In this document: positions 1 through 8,185 of the stretch, in pieces
Layout: each line of letters opens with the position of its first letter
How positions within the stretch are numbered: the stretch's first letter is position 1
NCBI GenBank assembly: GCA_029259355.1
Contig: JAPDIZ010000002.1
Span: 186,001-250,000 of the forward strand
Length of the DNA: 64,000 bases
Direction: 5' to 3'
DNA from: Candidatus Bathyarchaeota archaeon
GTDB lineage: Archaea > Thermoproteota > Bathyarchaeia > JAPDIZ01
Notes under the pieces: generated by a model
Database searches by the model: none
What the model was told of the DNA's origin: nothing
The model's input: the letters and a program-made list of their open reading frames with translations, nothing else
Program-made: the position numbers and the translations under genes

Positions 1-62
1 TCACACATGCTTACACCACTAAGCAAGACGTAGACGCGAGATAAAACTGTTTATCTGAGCGG

Positions 63-1352
63 CTACCTCCTCTCAATGAGCTCTTTGAGGACCGAAAGAA
101 AGCCTGGCTTGTGAGGTCTGGCAACTTTGGGCTTAACTATGGGCCTCCCCGTTATGCATGCGAGGCAAACGTTTTTGCCCAAAATCTTCCTCAGCGCAGC
201 AACTGGCAAAGCCTTTACGCCAGTTTCCTCAAGCTCTTCTCTCCTAATGGGATGAAGCGCTGCAAAGCAGGACCTCTTGGGTATAGGTAACACGGAATAA
301 GCTAGTACTTGGCTTGCCCCAAAGCCTCTGAGAATAGCGCTAACCTGCCTCAGCTCGGTGAAGGTTGGCGGTAGGCCGCACACGAGCGCAACGGAGCCCA
401 CCTCCTCAAAGCCTTTGGAGAGGGCTTCTCTGTAGAATGGTATGCCTAAGTACTCGGAGAAGCCTATAGCTATCTCCGCATCGCTTTGCCTCAAACAGAC
501 AACGGCTTCGAGGTAGTCATTTTGGGCGATGCTTGCGAGAGCCCACCCAAGGCTTATTCTAAGATCCCTAACCAGCCCACCCTCAATGAAGGTTTCGGGA
601 GAGAGGTGTCCCACAAGCTCCATGCAGCATACGCGAGCGTCTCCCTGAAACAGCGGGTACCTACCAACCACACCTCCTGCTCTTCCTATTCTTTTATCGG
701 ATAGCACCAACACCTCTCCTGGCCTAATCTCAGCGAGGAGCCTTCCACCAACCGACTCGATCGCACAGCTCTCCGAAGCTACTAGCATGAAGTTTTCTCC
801 CACAGCTCCCAGAAACAGAGGCTTTAGCCCACGCGGATCTCTCGCAGCAATGATGTCGCCATCTCCCGCTAACACCGCAAGCGCGTACCCCCCATCAACC
901 TCCTCCATCACCCCACTGAAGGCGTCTACCCAATCCGAGCATATCCCGTACTCGGATGCCAAAGCGATTGAAAAGACTTCCACATCCTCCCATGTCTCAA
1001 ACCTACAGCCCATCATCGCATACGTAGCTCTGAGCCGAGCGGGGTCGGAGAGCTTGCCGTCAAGAGAAGTCGCAAACACTGGCTTCTCACGACGTATGAA
1101 GGGCTGGATCTCCTGGCCTACATAGCCGATGGCGTAGGGAGACCTTAGCTGGCTCATCAGCTCATCTGGGGGAGAGGAAGAGGAGGCTTCGACGGGCTTG
1201 GTGAAAGTTACGAACCGATCCTCGTCCTCAAAGGCACATATGCTCATCCTTCCTCCTCCCCTATGCTTAAGCGCGTAGAGCATCCTCCAGAGAAGGGGGG
1301 TGGAGTTTGCGTACCTATCGAGTGAGTAGACAGCGGCTATGCCGCTAACCAG
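63..1352 (-). CDS. PurF-like protein, probable pseudoenzyme
   Basis: Homologue of amidophosphoribosyltransferase (first step of purine synthesis) over its whole length of about 429 aa. The N-terminal glutamine-amidotransferase (Ntn) half shows AARDPRGLKPLFLG and RPGEVLVL; the C-terminal phosphoribosyltransferase half ends in a PurF-like CLACITGRPI block. The key residues are gone. The catalytic N-terminal Cys of the usual MCGIFGVY is Ser (VSGIAAVY), and the PRPP loop usually written VDDSIVRGTT reads VCGLPPTFTE. It therefore probably does not make phosphoribosylamine; a regulatory or scaffold role is inferred. Start: a GTG at 1367 has no ribosome site, whereas CTG at 1352 lies 7 nt after GGAGGG and gives MVSGIAAVY, matching the family N-terminus. 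It lies 54 bp downstream of the helicase gene. Family membership is secure; function is unknown. Confidence 0.8.
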   Translation of the reverse strand: MVSGIAAVYSLDRYANSTPLLWRMLYALKHRGGGRMSICAFEDEDRFVTFTKPVEASSSSPPDELMSQLRSPYAIGYVGQEIQPFIRREKPVFATSLDGKLSDPARLRATYAMMGCRFETWEDVEVFSIALASEYGICSDWVDAFSGVMEEVDGGYALAVLAGDGDIIAARDPRGLKPLFLGAVGENFMLVASESCAIESVGGRLLAEIRPGEVLVLSDKRIGRAGGVVGRYPLFQGDARVCCMELVGHLSPETFIEGGLVRDLRISLGWALASIAQNDYLEAVVCLRQSDAEIAIGFSEYLGIPFYREALSKGFEEVGSVALVCGLPPTFTELRQVSAILRGFGASQVLAYSVLPIPKRSCFAALHPIRREELEETGVKALPVAALRKILGKNVCLACITGRPIVKPKVARPHKPGFLSVLKELIERR

Positions 1353-1406
1353 CCAGAATCCCTCCACCTCAGTACGGCATCGCCCACCGCAAGCTACCGC
1401 CTCTTT

Positions 1407-4277
1407 TTACCAAAAACTCCTCTTAAGCGCTTTCCTCTCAGCCTCCAGAACAAGCTCGAAGAGCTTATCGCAAACTCTACTTTCTTTGGCAAGCACCTCC
1501 TTAGCGTCTCTCGGCGTAACCTTCTTGCCAGCTAGAACCAGAGCAGCGACCCATCCGTACCTGCTCACTAGCTCCGCAGACTCTTCGAGCTGCTTCAGCA
1601 ACCTCTGATCTCTTTCGCTCACAGCCTTGCCCTGCTTCTCGAGAAGCCTCCTCACTCTATCCTCTGCCTCAGGCGAGACCGCTAACCTCGTAGAGCCGCA
1701 TACGGAGCACTTGGGCTGTGGCGGGAGATCCTTGATCTGCTTTATCTCAACGTACTCTCCACAATCCAAACAAGCAAAGGTCCTAGCTTCGTTTAGGAGC
1801 CTAGCCCTAGCCGACTCCACCAAAATCCTGTGCATCTTCTCAGGCGGGATGAGGTCGGTTTTCCTGCTTATTCTCTCCATTCCAAGTTTGGCGATGGGGG
1901 AAAGGCCCTCCTCTAAGACGCAGACCTCTATCTCGCCCCCCCGAATCCTGCGCAGAACCTCCACCGTGTTCTCGACATCTACGTCTTGGCTCAGAGCATC
2001 CTTCACAGCCTCTTCGAAGATAGCGGTCTGCTCAAAGCTCTTGATGAGCTGGTTGAGCGACACACTGCTGAAATCTGCGTGCTTGGATACGGCGCCAAAC
2101 TTCCTCGCAACGTGCAGCAGCCTTCGCTTGAATAAGCCCGTGTTGACTAGAGAAGCGATGGTCTTCTGCCTCACCTCATCGGCGTTAACTTGGGAGAGCT
2201 CCCTGATAATATCCGCTACTTGCTGGGCTGAAATACCAGCGGGAGCGTGAATAACCACTCTATAGGGGTCTTGCTGTACCGCCACCGACTGCCCAAGCAC
2301 GTTAGAGAGCTCTTGACCCACCAGCCTGGCCAATGTTCTATTTACGAGAGAGCCAAAACTTGCGTGAACAATGACATATTCTCCCCACTCTTCCACAGTC
2401 ACCCTCTTGTCCGTTGGCACAGGAAGCCCCATCTTCGCCTGCTCATAGGTCTCCTGAAGCGCTCTCCCCAAGTCTTCAACGGAAATAGGGTACTTCTTCG
2501 CGAGCTTAGCGGCTACGTACTCCAAGCTTCTCCCCTTTTTGACCGATTCCTCTACATATCTTCGGATCGCACCAACCTCCATAGCCACTTCAAAGGGAAC
2601 AGGTATTTCCTCTCCAACCCAGCTGGGTATGGCTCCAGTCGGGTCTGACAGTGGCTTGACGTATATCCTGTCGCCGTAGATGTGAGTGATTTTCCATGGA
2701 GCTCCCCTTACGATGAACTTAGTCCCAGGTTCGCCGTATTCCGCGACAAAGGCTTCGTCAAGAATGCCCACCGGAGTATCTGTGGTCTCATCGATGACCA
2801 AGTACTGCTTCTCATCAGGAATCATTGATAGGTTCTCGAAGTAATACTCATAGAAGTCTTTGACTCTAGCAGGTCTTAAGACAACTCGATCCTCGAAGGA
2901 AACCCATGCCAGCCTAGGATATCTCGTGTACATGTAGGTAAGCACTTTCTCCAGGTCCTCTTCGGTGAGGTCTCTGTAAGGGTAGGCATTTCTGAAGAGG
3001 TGGAGGACGTCATCAAACCTCCATCTCCTCCACTGCGTCAGCAGCCCCGCTATCTGGTGGGTTAGGGCGTCGTAGGGCTTCTCTGGTATGTAGACGGGCT
3101 CGAGCTCCTCGCGGTAAGCCCTCCTAGCTATCACCATAGCCTCTAGTGTGTCGTCTGAGTCCATGGTGATGATGACTCCCTTAGCCATACGTCCGATCCT
3201 GTGGCCGCTTCTCCCAACCCTCTGTATCAACCTAGTGACTTGGCGTGGGCTCATGTACTGTATGCACAGCTCGACGCGCCCCACGTCTATGCCGAGTTCC
3301 AAGCTGCTGGTAGATACCAACCCCTTCAGAGCTCCGCTCTTCAAGCCCTGCTCAGCTGATATCCTAGCGGGTTTAGCGAGGGAGCCATGGTGGATGCTTA
3401 TGGGAAAGTCCACGTCCCACACGCGGAAGCGACTGGCGAGGACCTCCGCAATAGCCCTGGTGTTAGTAAAGAGGAGGACGGATTCGTGCTTTTCAATTAT
3501 CTCGCGCATCACCCTCAGCCTAGCCGCTACCTCTGGATGCGTATAGACCTTCGCTGCAAGCTCGAAGTCTTGGGGTTCTGGAGCGGGGTATAGGACCTCT
3601 AGCTTGATCTTCCTCGCAACGGAGACGCGCACTATTTCACACTGACGGTTCGTCCCTACCAAGAACTTAGCGACCCTCTCCGGAGTGCCTATGGTGGCGG
3701 ACAAGCCAATCACTTGAAAATCCCTTTTGGCGACCCACCGAATCCTCTCCAGAGCTAAGGAGAGCTGGCTGCCACGTTTATCGCAAGCGAGTTCATGGAC
3801 CTCGTCAACGATGACCCACCTCACTGCGCGGAGGTGTTTGCTCATCACCTTTCCAGGGAGTATGGCTTGAAGAGTTTCGGGGGTGGTGATGAGCATGTCG
3901 GGTGGACTCTTAGCCTGCTTGCTCCTCTCGCTCACCTCAGTGTCTCCATGCCTAACAGCGACCTTCACACCCAGCTTCTCGCACCACCACTCAAGCCTCT
4001 CCAGCAAGTCTCTGTTGAGCGCTCTCAAAGGGGTGATGTAGAGGATTTTTATGCCTGGAGGCTTCTCCACCCACTCCAAAAACATCTGCAGAACTGGAAG
4101 CACCACAGCCTCGGTTTTGCCCGTGCCCGTTGGAGCGATCAGCAACACGTTTTTCCCAGATAGCACTACTGGAATCGCTTTTTCTTGAGGCTCCGTTAGC
4201 TTATGGAATCCCCTCTCCTTTAAAAGCTTCCGAATGGGTTTTGAAAGGAACTCGATAGCTGACGATTCCCTCTTCAT
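1407..4277 (-). CDS. lhr: Lhr-type superfamily 2 helicase
   Basis: Large ATP-dependent helicase of the archaeal Lhr family, thought to act in DNA repair or on RNA-DNA hybrids. At 956 aa it matches the Lhr core. Visible motifs: Q-motif LTEPQEKAIP (about 27-36), Walker A APTGTGKT (48-55), DEVH box (158-161) followed by the Lhr-typical CDKRGSQLSLALERI, SAT in GLSATIG, and motifs V/VI STSSLELGIDVG and QRVGRSGHR. The later part should hold the winged helix and Lhr domain 4. A C-terminal CLDC...CSVC pair looks like a zinc-binding addition seen in many archaeal copies. It is transcribed toward the PurF-like gene and diverges from the methyltransferase gene. The ATG start is unambiguous. Confidence 0.93.
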   Translation of the reverse strand: MKRESSAIEFLSKPIRKLLKERGFHKLTEPQEKAIPVVLSGKNVLLIAPTGTGKTEAVVLPVLQMFLEWVEKPPGIKILYITPLRALNRDLLERLEWWCEKLGVKVAVRHGDTEVSERSKQAKSPPDMLITTPETLQAILPGKVMSKHLRAVRWVIVDEVHELACDKRGSQLSLALERIRWVAKRDFQVIGLSATIGTPERVAKFLVGTNRQCEIVRVSVARKIKLEVLYPAPEPQDFELAAKVYTHPEVAARLRVMREIIEKHESVLLFTNTRAIAEVLASRFRVWDVDFPISIHHGSLAKPARISAEQGLKSGALKGLVSTSSLELGIDVGRVELCIQYMSPRQVTRLIQRVGRSGHRIGRMAKGVIITMDSDDTLEAMVIARRAYREELEPVYIPEKPYDALTHQIAGLLTQWRRWRFDDVLHLFRNAYPYRDLTEEDLEKVLTYMYTRYPRLAWVSFEDRVVLRPARVKDFYEYYFENLSMIPDEKQYLVIDETTDTPVGILDEAFVAEYGEPGTKFIVRGAPWKITHIYGDRIYVKPLSDPTGAIPSWVGEEIPVPFEVAMEVGAIRRYVEESVKKGRSLEYVAAKLAKKYPISVEDLGRALQETYEQAKMGLPVPTDKRVTVEEWGEYVIVHASFGSLVNRTLARLVGQELSNVLGQSVAVQQDPYRVVIHAPAGISAQQVADIIRELSQVNADEVRQKTIASLVNTGLFKRRLLHVARKFGAVSKHADFSSVSLNQLIKSFEQTAIFEEAVKDALSQDVDVENTVEVLRRIRGGEIEVCVLEEGLSPIAKLGMERISRKTDLIPPEKMHRILVESARARLLNEARTFACLDCGEYVEIKQIKDLPPQPKCSVCGSTRLAVSPEAEDRVRRLLEKQGKAVSERDQRLLKQLEESAELVSRYGWVAALVLAGKKVTPRDAKEVLAKESRVCDKLFELVLEAERKALKRSFW

Positions 4278-4348
4278 AACAACTACTTCTCAGTACTTCT
4301 TACGAAAAAAGCCAAAAGCAAACACCCTCATTAAAGTTCCGTATAAAG

Positions 4349-4864
4349 ATGATCGAGCTGGCGAGAGCGGCTCACGTGGTAGCGCATCTAGTGGTCGCTG
4401 CTCTCACAGCGCTCCTCATCGCGTTTGCGATACTCCAGACCATGTGGGCTGGTTCGGAGGCTCTGCTCTATGCTGGCTTAGCGCTTATCATTTTAGGAGA
4501 GCTTCTACTGGCGGTGGGCCACGCTCAGCTTCGGAAATGTGGAGAGGTGCGCCGAAGACCGCTTTCGACCGAGACGTCGAAGCTCGTTGATTCGGGAGTG
4601 TACGCGCTTATTCGCCACCCGATCTACGAAGGCTACATCTTGTTCGCCACAGGTCTTGCACTAGTATCGCAGCATCCCCTTGCGTTGGTGTCGGCCGCGC
4701 TTGTCTCACTACTCACTTATTTAGAAATGGTTAAGGAGGAGAGGAAAAACTTTGAGAAGTTTGGCGAAGCCTATAGGCGGTACATGGATTCGGTACCTAG
4801 AGCAAACCTAGCACTGGGACTGTATCGGCTGCTTAATCGTAGAAAGGCTGGCATCGAGCGGTAG
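4349..4864 (+). CDS. Isoprenylcysteine/phospholipid methyltransferase-like membrane protein
   Basis: A 171-residue membrane protein of the ICMT/PEMT methyltransferase superfamily, which uses S-adenosylmethionine at the membrane. Two hydrophobic segments (about 8-30 and 36-56) are followed by the family signature RHPIYEGY (89-96), another hydrophobic pair (about 97-125) and the conserved EE (130-131) and FGEAYRRYM ending. In archaea the substrate is usually unknown; lipid or small isoprenoid substrates are possible. It is a single gene, divergent from the helicase, with a short spacer that contains a TATA-like stretch near 4337-4343. Confidence 0.8.
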   Translation: MIELARAAHVVAHLVVAALTALLIAFAILQTMWAGSEALLYAGLALIILGELLLAVGHAQLRKCGEVRRRPLSTETSKLVDSGVYALIRHPIYEGYILFATGLALVSQHPLALVSAALVSLLTYLEMVKEERKNFEKFGEAYRRYMDSVPRANLALGLYRLLNRRKAGIER

Positions 4865-4942
4865 CTCATAGCTTTTTTCGGAAAATGAAACAAGGTGCAA
4901 ATTGGGCATTTATTCGGTAGAATTGGTGATGGTTGTACAAAA

Positions 4943-4952
4943 GGCTTTTATC
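4943..4952 (+). promoter_or_regulatory. TATA box of the zinc-ribbon gene
   Basis: GCTTTTATCA at 4944-4953 resembles an archaeal TATA element. A start site about 25 nt downstream (near 4973) would leave a short leader with GGTGAG just before the ATG at 5000. Confidence 0.4.
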
Positions 4953-4999
4953 ACGCATGAATATGCTATACATCAGCGACCAAGTGGGATTGGTGAGAT

Positions 5000-5200
5000 A
5001 TGGCGGAAAAAGCCTCCATAAAGTGCCCCAGCTGCGGGACTGAGGTGGAGAAGCCCAAGAAGACGTGGCCCCTTATTGGTAGGCCAGCTAGGGATGGAAG
5101 CCGTATCAAGCTCATGATTGGGCAGTTCGAGTGCCCCAGGTGTGGAAGGAAGTTCAAGGTAGCGGTTAAGAAGGAGAGGATACCTCCAGAGGGGCGGTGA
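5000..5200 (+). CDS. Small zinc-ribbon protein resembling chromatin protein Cren7
   Basis: A 66-residue basic protein with two CxxC knuckles (KCPSCG near residue 9 and ECPRCG near residue 45), so probably one structural zinc. From memory, the stretch between and after the knuckles resembles Cren7, the SH3-like chromatin protein of Crenarchaeota: KKTWPLIGRPARDGSRIKL against EKVWALAPKGRKGVKIGL, then a GxF...GRKFK strand against GLF...GKYFR. I infer a zinc-containing relative that may bind DNA; a plain zinc-ribbon protein is the alternative. ATG start with GGTGAG immediately upstream. It has its own promoter and lies beside other information-processing genes (TBP is 1 kb downstream). Confidence 0.6.
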   Translation: MAEKASIKCPSCGTEVEKPKKTWPLIGRPARDGSRIKLMIGQFECPRCGRKFKVAVKKERIPPEGR

Positions 5201-5255
5201 AGCCCCAGCAATAGGCAAACTTTATCTTCCCCTGCATTTTTATTTGGAGAAAGCC

Positions 5256-5633
5256 TTGACCACAGTAGAGATCTCAGAGCCCTTAGAAGGCTCAAAGCTT
5301 GGGCTGAGAACCATCCATAACATATACGTAGACGGTAGATGTATCGGCTACGTAGACGTGGGGTATCTGAGCAAAGAAGATGTCAAGACTTTCAGGAAGT
5401 ATACCAAGAGGAAGCTTAGGGCGGGGCAGCCCTTTGGTGTGCAGCTCTTCATCGACGCTCAAAAAGGTTGCTCGGCCAAGGAGCTCGGAGCCTCAACGCT
5501 TATTGAGATAATTAGGGAGGTTAAGAAGCGCTTCGCGGGCTTAGAGGACAGAGACATCTACGTGCTGGAGCTAACCAAAGATGGGCGCAAAAAACCCATT
5601 TGCAGGGGAGAAAACATCCCCGAAGACTTGTAG
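5256..5633 (+). CDS. Conserved-looking hypothetical protein
   Basis: I do not recognise this protein of about 125 aa. It is soluble, of mixed alpha/beta character, with one Cys pair far apart and no obvious metal site or membrane segment; the C-terminus is charged. Two starts are possible. TTG at 5256 has GGAG 7 nt upstream, while TTG at 5244 lies about 25 nt after the TATA-like AACTTTATCTT and could be leaderless. The signal peptidase gene starts 4 nt after its stop (or overlaps it by 53 nt if the upstream ATG is used), so the two are probably cotranscribed. Confidence 0.6.
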   Translation: MTTVEISEPLEGSKLGLRTIHNIYVDGRCIGYVDVGYLSKEDVKTFRKYTKRKLRAGQPFGVQLFIDAQKGCSAKELGASTLIEIIREVKKRFAGLEDRDIYVLELTKDGRKKPICRGENIPEDL

Positions 5634-5637
5634 CGCT

Positions 5638-6147
5638 ATGCGCTCGAAAGCGCGTAGGCTTTTGCAGAACCCACTTGCTCAGCTCGCTATTCTATTAGTC
5701 ATTGCATATTCTGCTTCACAAGGACTGTGGTGGGCTCTCCAAGCAGCTATGGGGTCAGAGTACCCTTGGGGATACGTTCCATCTCAGAGCATGTACCCAA
5801 CGCTTCAAGCAGGGGATCTTGTCCTCATACAGGGGGTGGATCCTAGGGAACTCAGGGTTGGCGACATTATTGTGTACAAATCCTCTCTTAGCCCAAGTGG
5901 GTTCGTCTCCCACAGAGTGATCGAAATCAGAGAGGAGAATGGTAAGCTGGTATTCGTTACTAAGGGAGACAATAACCCAGAGCCAGATCCGTACCCCGTT
6001 AGCCAAGACGACGTTGTTGGGAGAGTTGTCGGACCGCTTTTCGATAACAGGTACGGAATTCCACTCGTGGGCTACTTGTTTCAGTACAATGCAATTCTAA
6101 TTCCTGTTATAATCGTACTCGTAGCGATTTTTCTCTGGAAGGAGTGA
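5638..6147 (+). CDS. Type I signal peptidase, archaeal/ER (Sec11) type
   Basis: Membrane protease that removes Sec signal peptides at the outer face of the membrane. With the ATG at 5638 it is 169 aa. A transmembrane helix covers about residues 14-34. The nucleophile Ser51 lies in PSQSMYPTL, His92 in FVSHRVIEI (the archaeal/ER type uses His where bacteria use Lys), and Asp111 in TKGDNN. A second helix closes the protein (about 148-165). The upstream in-frame ATG at 5581 would add 19 residues and overlap the previous gene; I prefer 5638, although neither start has a strong ribosome site. Confidence 0.9.
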   Translation: MRSKARRLLQNPLAQLAILLVIAYSASQGLWWALQAAMGSEYPWGYVPSQSMYPTLQAGDLVLIQGVDPRELRVGDIIVYKSSLSPSGFVSHRVIEIREENGKLVFVTKGDNNPEPDPYPVSQDDVVGRVVGPLFDNRYGIPLVGYLFQYNAILIPVIIVLVAIFLWKE

Positions 6148-6186
6148 TGAAACTTGTTCTGGAGAATGCTTTATACCTTATAAGAA

Positions 6187-6198
6187 GATTTTATAAAC
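6187..6198 (+). promoter_or_regulatory. Promoter of the TBP gene
   Basis: GATTTTATAAAC is a good archaeal TATA element. A second one, CCTTATAAGA, lies just upstream at 6177-6186, and CTTTTATAGG follows at 6211-6220. A start near 6219 would give a leader of about 25 nt that carries GGAGG. Closely stacked TATA-like elements in front of the TBP gene could allow self-regulation, but this is inference. Confidence 0.5.
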
Positions 6199-6243
6199 TA
6201 AGCCCTCTCCCTTTTATAGGAGGATTCGGAAGGAGGCTTTCTT

Positions 6244-6807
6244 TTGCCAAAGACGAAAGCTGTTATAAACATAGAAAACGTCGTGGCATCAGCCACGCTT
6301 CCACAGACAATAGACCTTAACTCCATAGTGAAGAACTTCCCAAGCGTAGAGTATAAGCCTGAGCAGTTCCCCGGCTTAGTCTTTAGGCTAAAGAAGCCCA
6401 AGACAGCTACCTTGATCTTTAGCTCAGGAAAGATGGTTTGTACGGGCGCTAAGTCTGAGAGCCAAGCGAAGAAGGCAGTAAATAAAGTGGTTCAGGAGCT
6501 GAAGAATGGTGGAATAGTTATTGTGGGGAGACCGGAGGTACAAATACAAAACATTGTGGCGTCGGCTAGTTTGGGTGGCAAGGTAGATTTGGAGAAGGCT
6601 GCGTTTGCCCTCGGAAAAACTATGTATGAACCTGAGCAGTTTCCAGGGCTAATATACAGGATGGATGATCCCAAGGTTGTGATTTTGCTCTTCGCAAGCG
6701 GAAAGCTCGTGTGCACGGGGGCAAAGCACGAAGAAGAAGTCTACAAAGCGGTTGAGAAGCTCCACCAGATGTTAGAGGAAGAGGAAATCATCTACTACGA
6801 GGACTAA
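6244..6807 (+). CDS. tbp: TATA-box binding protein
   Basis: General transcription factor that binds the TATA box and recruits TFB and RNA polymerase. At 187 aa it is the usual archaeal length. It has the two direct repeats of the saddle fold: INIENVVASATL...PEQFPGLVFRL...LIFSSGKMVCTGAKS (about 8-70) and IQNIVASASL...PEQFPGLIYRM...LLFASGKLVCTGAKH (about 99-160). A short acidic tail (EEEEIIYYED) follows. The start is TTG at 6244 with GGAGG 7 nt upstream. The 3' end overlaps the convergent deoC gene by 20 bp. Confidence 0.97.
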   Translation: MPKTKAVINIENVVASATLPQTIDLNSIVKNFPSVEYKPEQFPGLVFRLKKPKTATLIFSSGKMVCTGAKSESQAKKAVNKVVQELKNGGIVIVGRPEVQIQNIVASASLGGKVDLEKAAFALGKTMYEPEQFPGLIYRMDDPKVVILLFASGKLVCTGAKHEEEVYKAVEKLHQMLEEEEIIYYED

Positions 6808-7489
6808 GCGCTTCGGCTTCATGGACGATTTGATAAGCGCTGCTAGTCCCTATTACATCAGCGCCAGCCTCTAGCAGTTTTAAGAGCTGCGAAAGCGTCC
6901 TAATGCCTCCAGCAGCCTTTATCCCAATGCGATCCCCCACAACCTCTCTGATGAGCCTCACGTCAGCTGGGTCGGCTCCACTTGGCCCAAAACCAGTCGA
7001 TGTCTTGATGAAGTCAGCTCCAGCTGAGGCAGCTATTCTGCAAGCCTCAATCTTCTCGTCTCGGCTTAGGTAGCAGCACTCGATTATCGCCTTTACGGCT
7101 TTAGCACCAGACCTCTTCGCAGCAGCCACCACCCTCCTCAGGTCGCGCTCGACCTCGGCTAAGTCACCAGATTTGAGCGCGCCAATGTTAATGACCACAT
7201 CCACCTCTGAAGCGCCTGCTTGAACAGCATATGCTGCCTCCCTCACCTTCACCTCAGTAGCTGAGGCTCCCAGTGGAAAGCCTACCGTCGAGCAGACGAG
7301 GACACCCGTTCCCCTTAGAAGCGAGGATGCGAGGGGAGCGAGCCAAGAGTTTACGCAGACAGCCCTAACGCCGAGTTCAACTGCTTCCCTACAGACCCTC
7401 TTCAGATCCTCTTTTGTAACATCTGGTTTGAGAGCGCTGTAATCGATTATGGAGGCTATTTGTCGAGGAGAGAGGCTCAACTCCTCCAT
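6788..7489 (-). CDS. deoC: Deoxyribose-phosphate aldolase
   Basis: Reversible cleavage of 2-deoxyribose 5-phosphate to glyceraldehyde 3-phosphate and acetaldehyde, in nucleoside salvage. A 233-residue TIM barrel. The Schiff-base lysine is K162 in DFIKTSTGF; K191 in IGIKAAGGIR and D97 in VDVVINIG are the other conserved catalytic residues. ATG start. Its first 13 bases overlap the end of the upstream phosphoribosyltransferase gene, so the two form one operon that plausibly links pentose and nucleobase salvage. It converges on the TBP gene. Confidence 0.96.
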   Translation of the reverse strand: MEELSLSPRQIASIIDYSALKPDVTKEDLKRVCREAVELGVRAVCVNSWLAPLASSLLRGTGVLVCSTVGFPLGASATEVKVREAAYAVQAGASEVDVVINIGALKSGDLAEVERDLRRVVAAAKRSGAKAVKAIIECCYLSRDEKIEACRIAASAGADFIKTSTGFGPSGADPADVRLIREVVGDRIGIKAAGGIRTLSQLLKLLEAGADVIGTSSAYQIVHEAEALSPRSR

Positions 7490-8124
7490 CTCCTCGCCGC
7501 GTTCAGCAAAGCCAATACCTCTTCGTCAGATGTTTGGCTGAAGTCTTCGTAGAACTGCCCTATGGCGAAGAACGGAAACGGTGTTGCTAAGCAAACCACA
7601 TCATCCACAAGCTTCTCCACCTCAACTATGGTCTCTTCTGGTGCGACGGGGACTGCTACCACTAGCTTCGAGGGCTTCATCTTTTTAACCATCTCTATCG
7701 AGGCAAAAATCGTCGCGCCTGTTGCCAGCCCATCGTCTACCAATATCGCAATTCTCCCCTCAAGACTGGGAATGGGCTTATCTCCTCTGTAGAGTTTAAC
7801 CCTCCTCCTCAGCTCAGAGAGCTGGTTCTCTATCTCTTTGCTGAGGTAGTCGCTAGAGACACCGAGCTTGTTGATTAGGTCTTGGTTTAGGTAGAGAGAC
7901 CCATCCTCTGCTATGGCCCCTACGCCCAGCTCGGGATTTCCGGGAGAGCCGAGCTTTCTGGAAACAAGCACCTCAAGCTCAGCTCCAAGCGCTTTGGCAA
8001 CCTCATACCCAACAACCACACCTCCTCGAGGCAGCGCTAGTACGATCGCGCCTCCTCCAGAGTAACCCCTCCTCGCAAGCTCCTCAGCGAGCCTTCTACC
8101 CGCATCTACCCTGTCTCTAAACAA
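7477..8124 (-). CDS. Predicted phosphoribosyltransferase (COG1926 type)
   Basis: Type I phosphoribosyltransferase fold, 215 aa from the chosen start. The PRPP loop ILVDDGLATGATI (two Asp near 130-131) is intact. The N-terminus reads FRDRVDAGRRLAEEL, followed by ALPRGGVVVGYEVA, both typical of this family. The substrate base is not known for the family. The TTG at 8124 follows GGAGG by 10 nt and gives the family N-terminus MFRDR; a GTG at 8145 would add seven residues. It overlaps deoC by 13 bp and diverges from the ABC permease. Confidence 0.88.
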   Translation of the reverse strand: MFRDRVDAGRRLAEELARRGYSGGGAIVLALPRGGVVVGYEVAKALGAELEVLVSRKLGSPGNPELGVGAIAEDGSLYLNQDLINKLGVSSDYLSKEIENQLSELRRRVKLYRGDKPIPSLEGRIAILVDDGLATGATIFASIEMVKKMKPSKLVVAVPVAPEETIVEVEKLVDDVVCLATPFPFFAIGQFYEDFSQTSDEEVLALLNAARRWRS

Positions 8125-8185
8125 GACAAGCCACGCCTCCAACACCTAAACAGACTTTATTAGACGGCATCCTTCTTAAGGTAGC

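Noticed and set aside
1-62. Start of a further gene at the left edge
   Set aside because: Too short to judge; no start codon with a ribosome site or recognisable domain.
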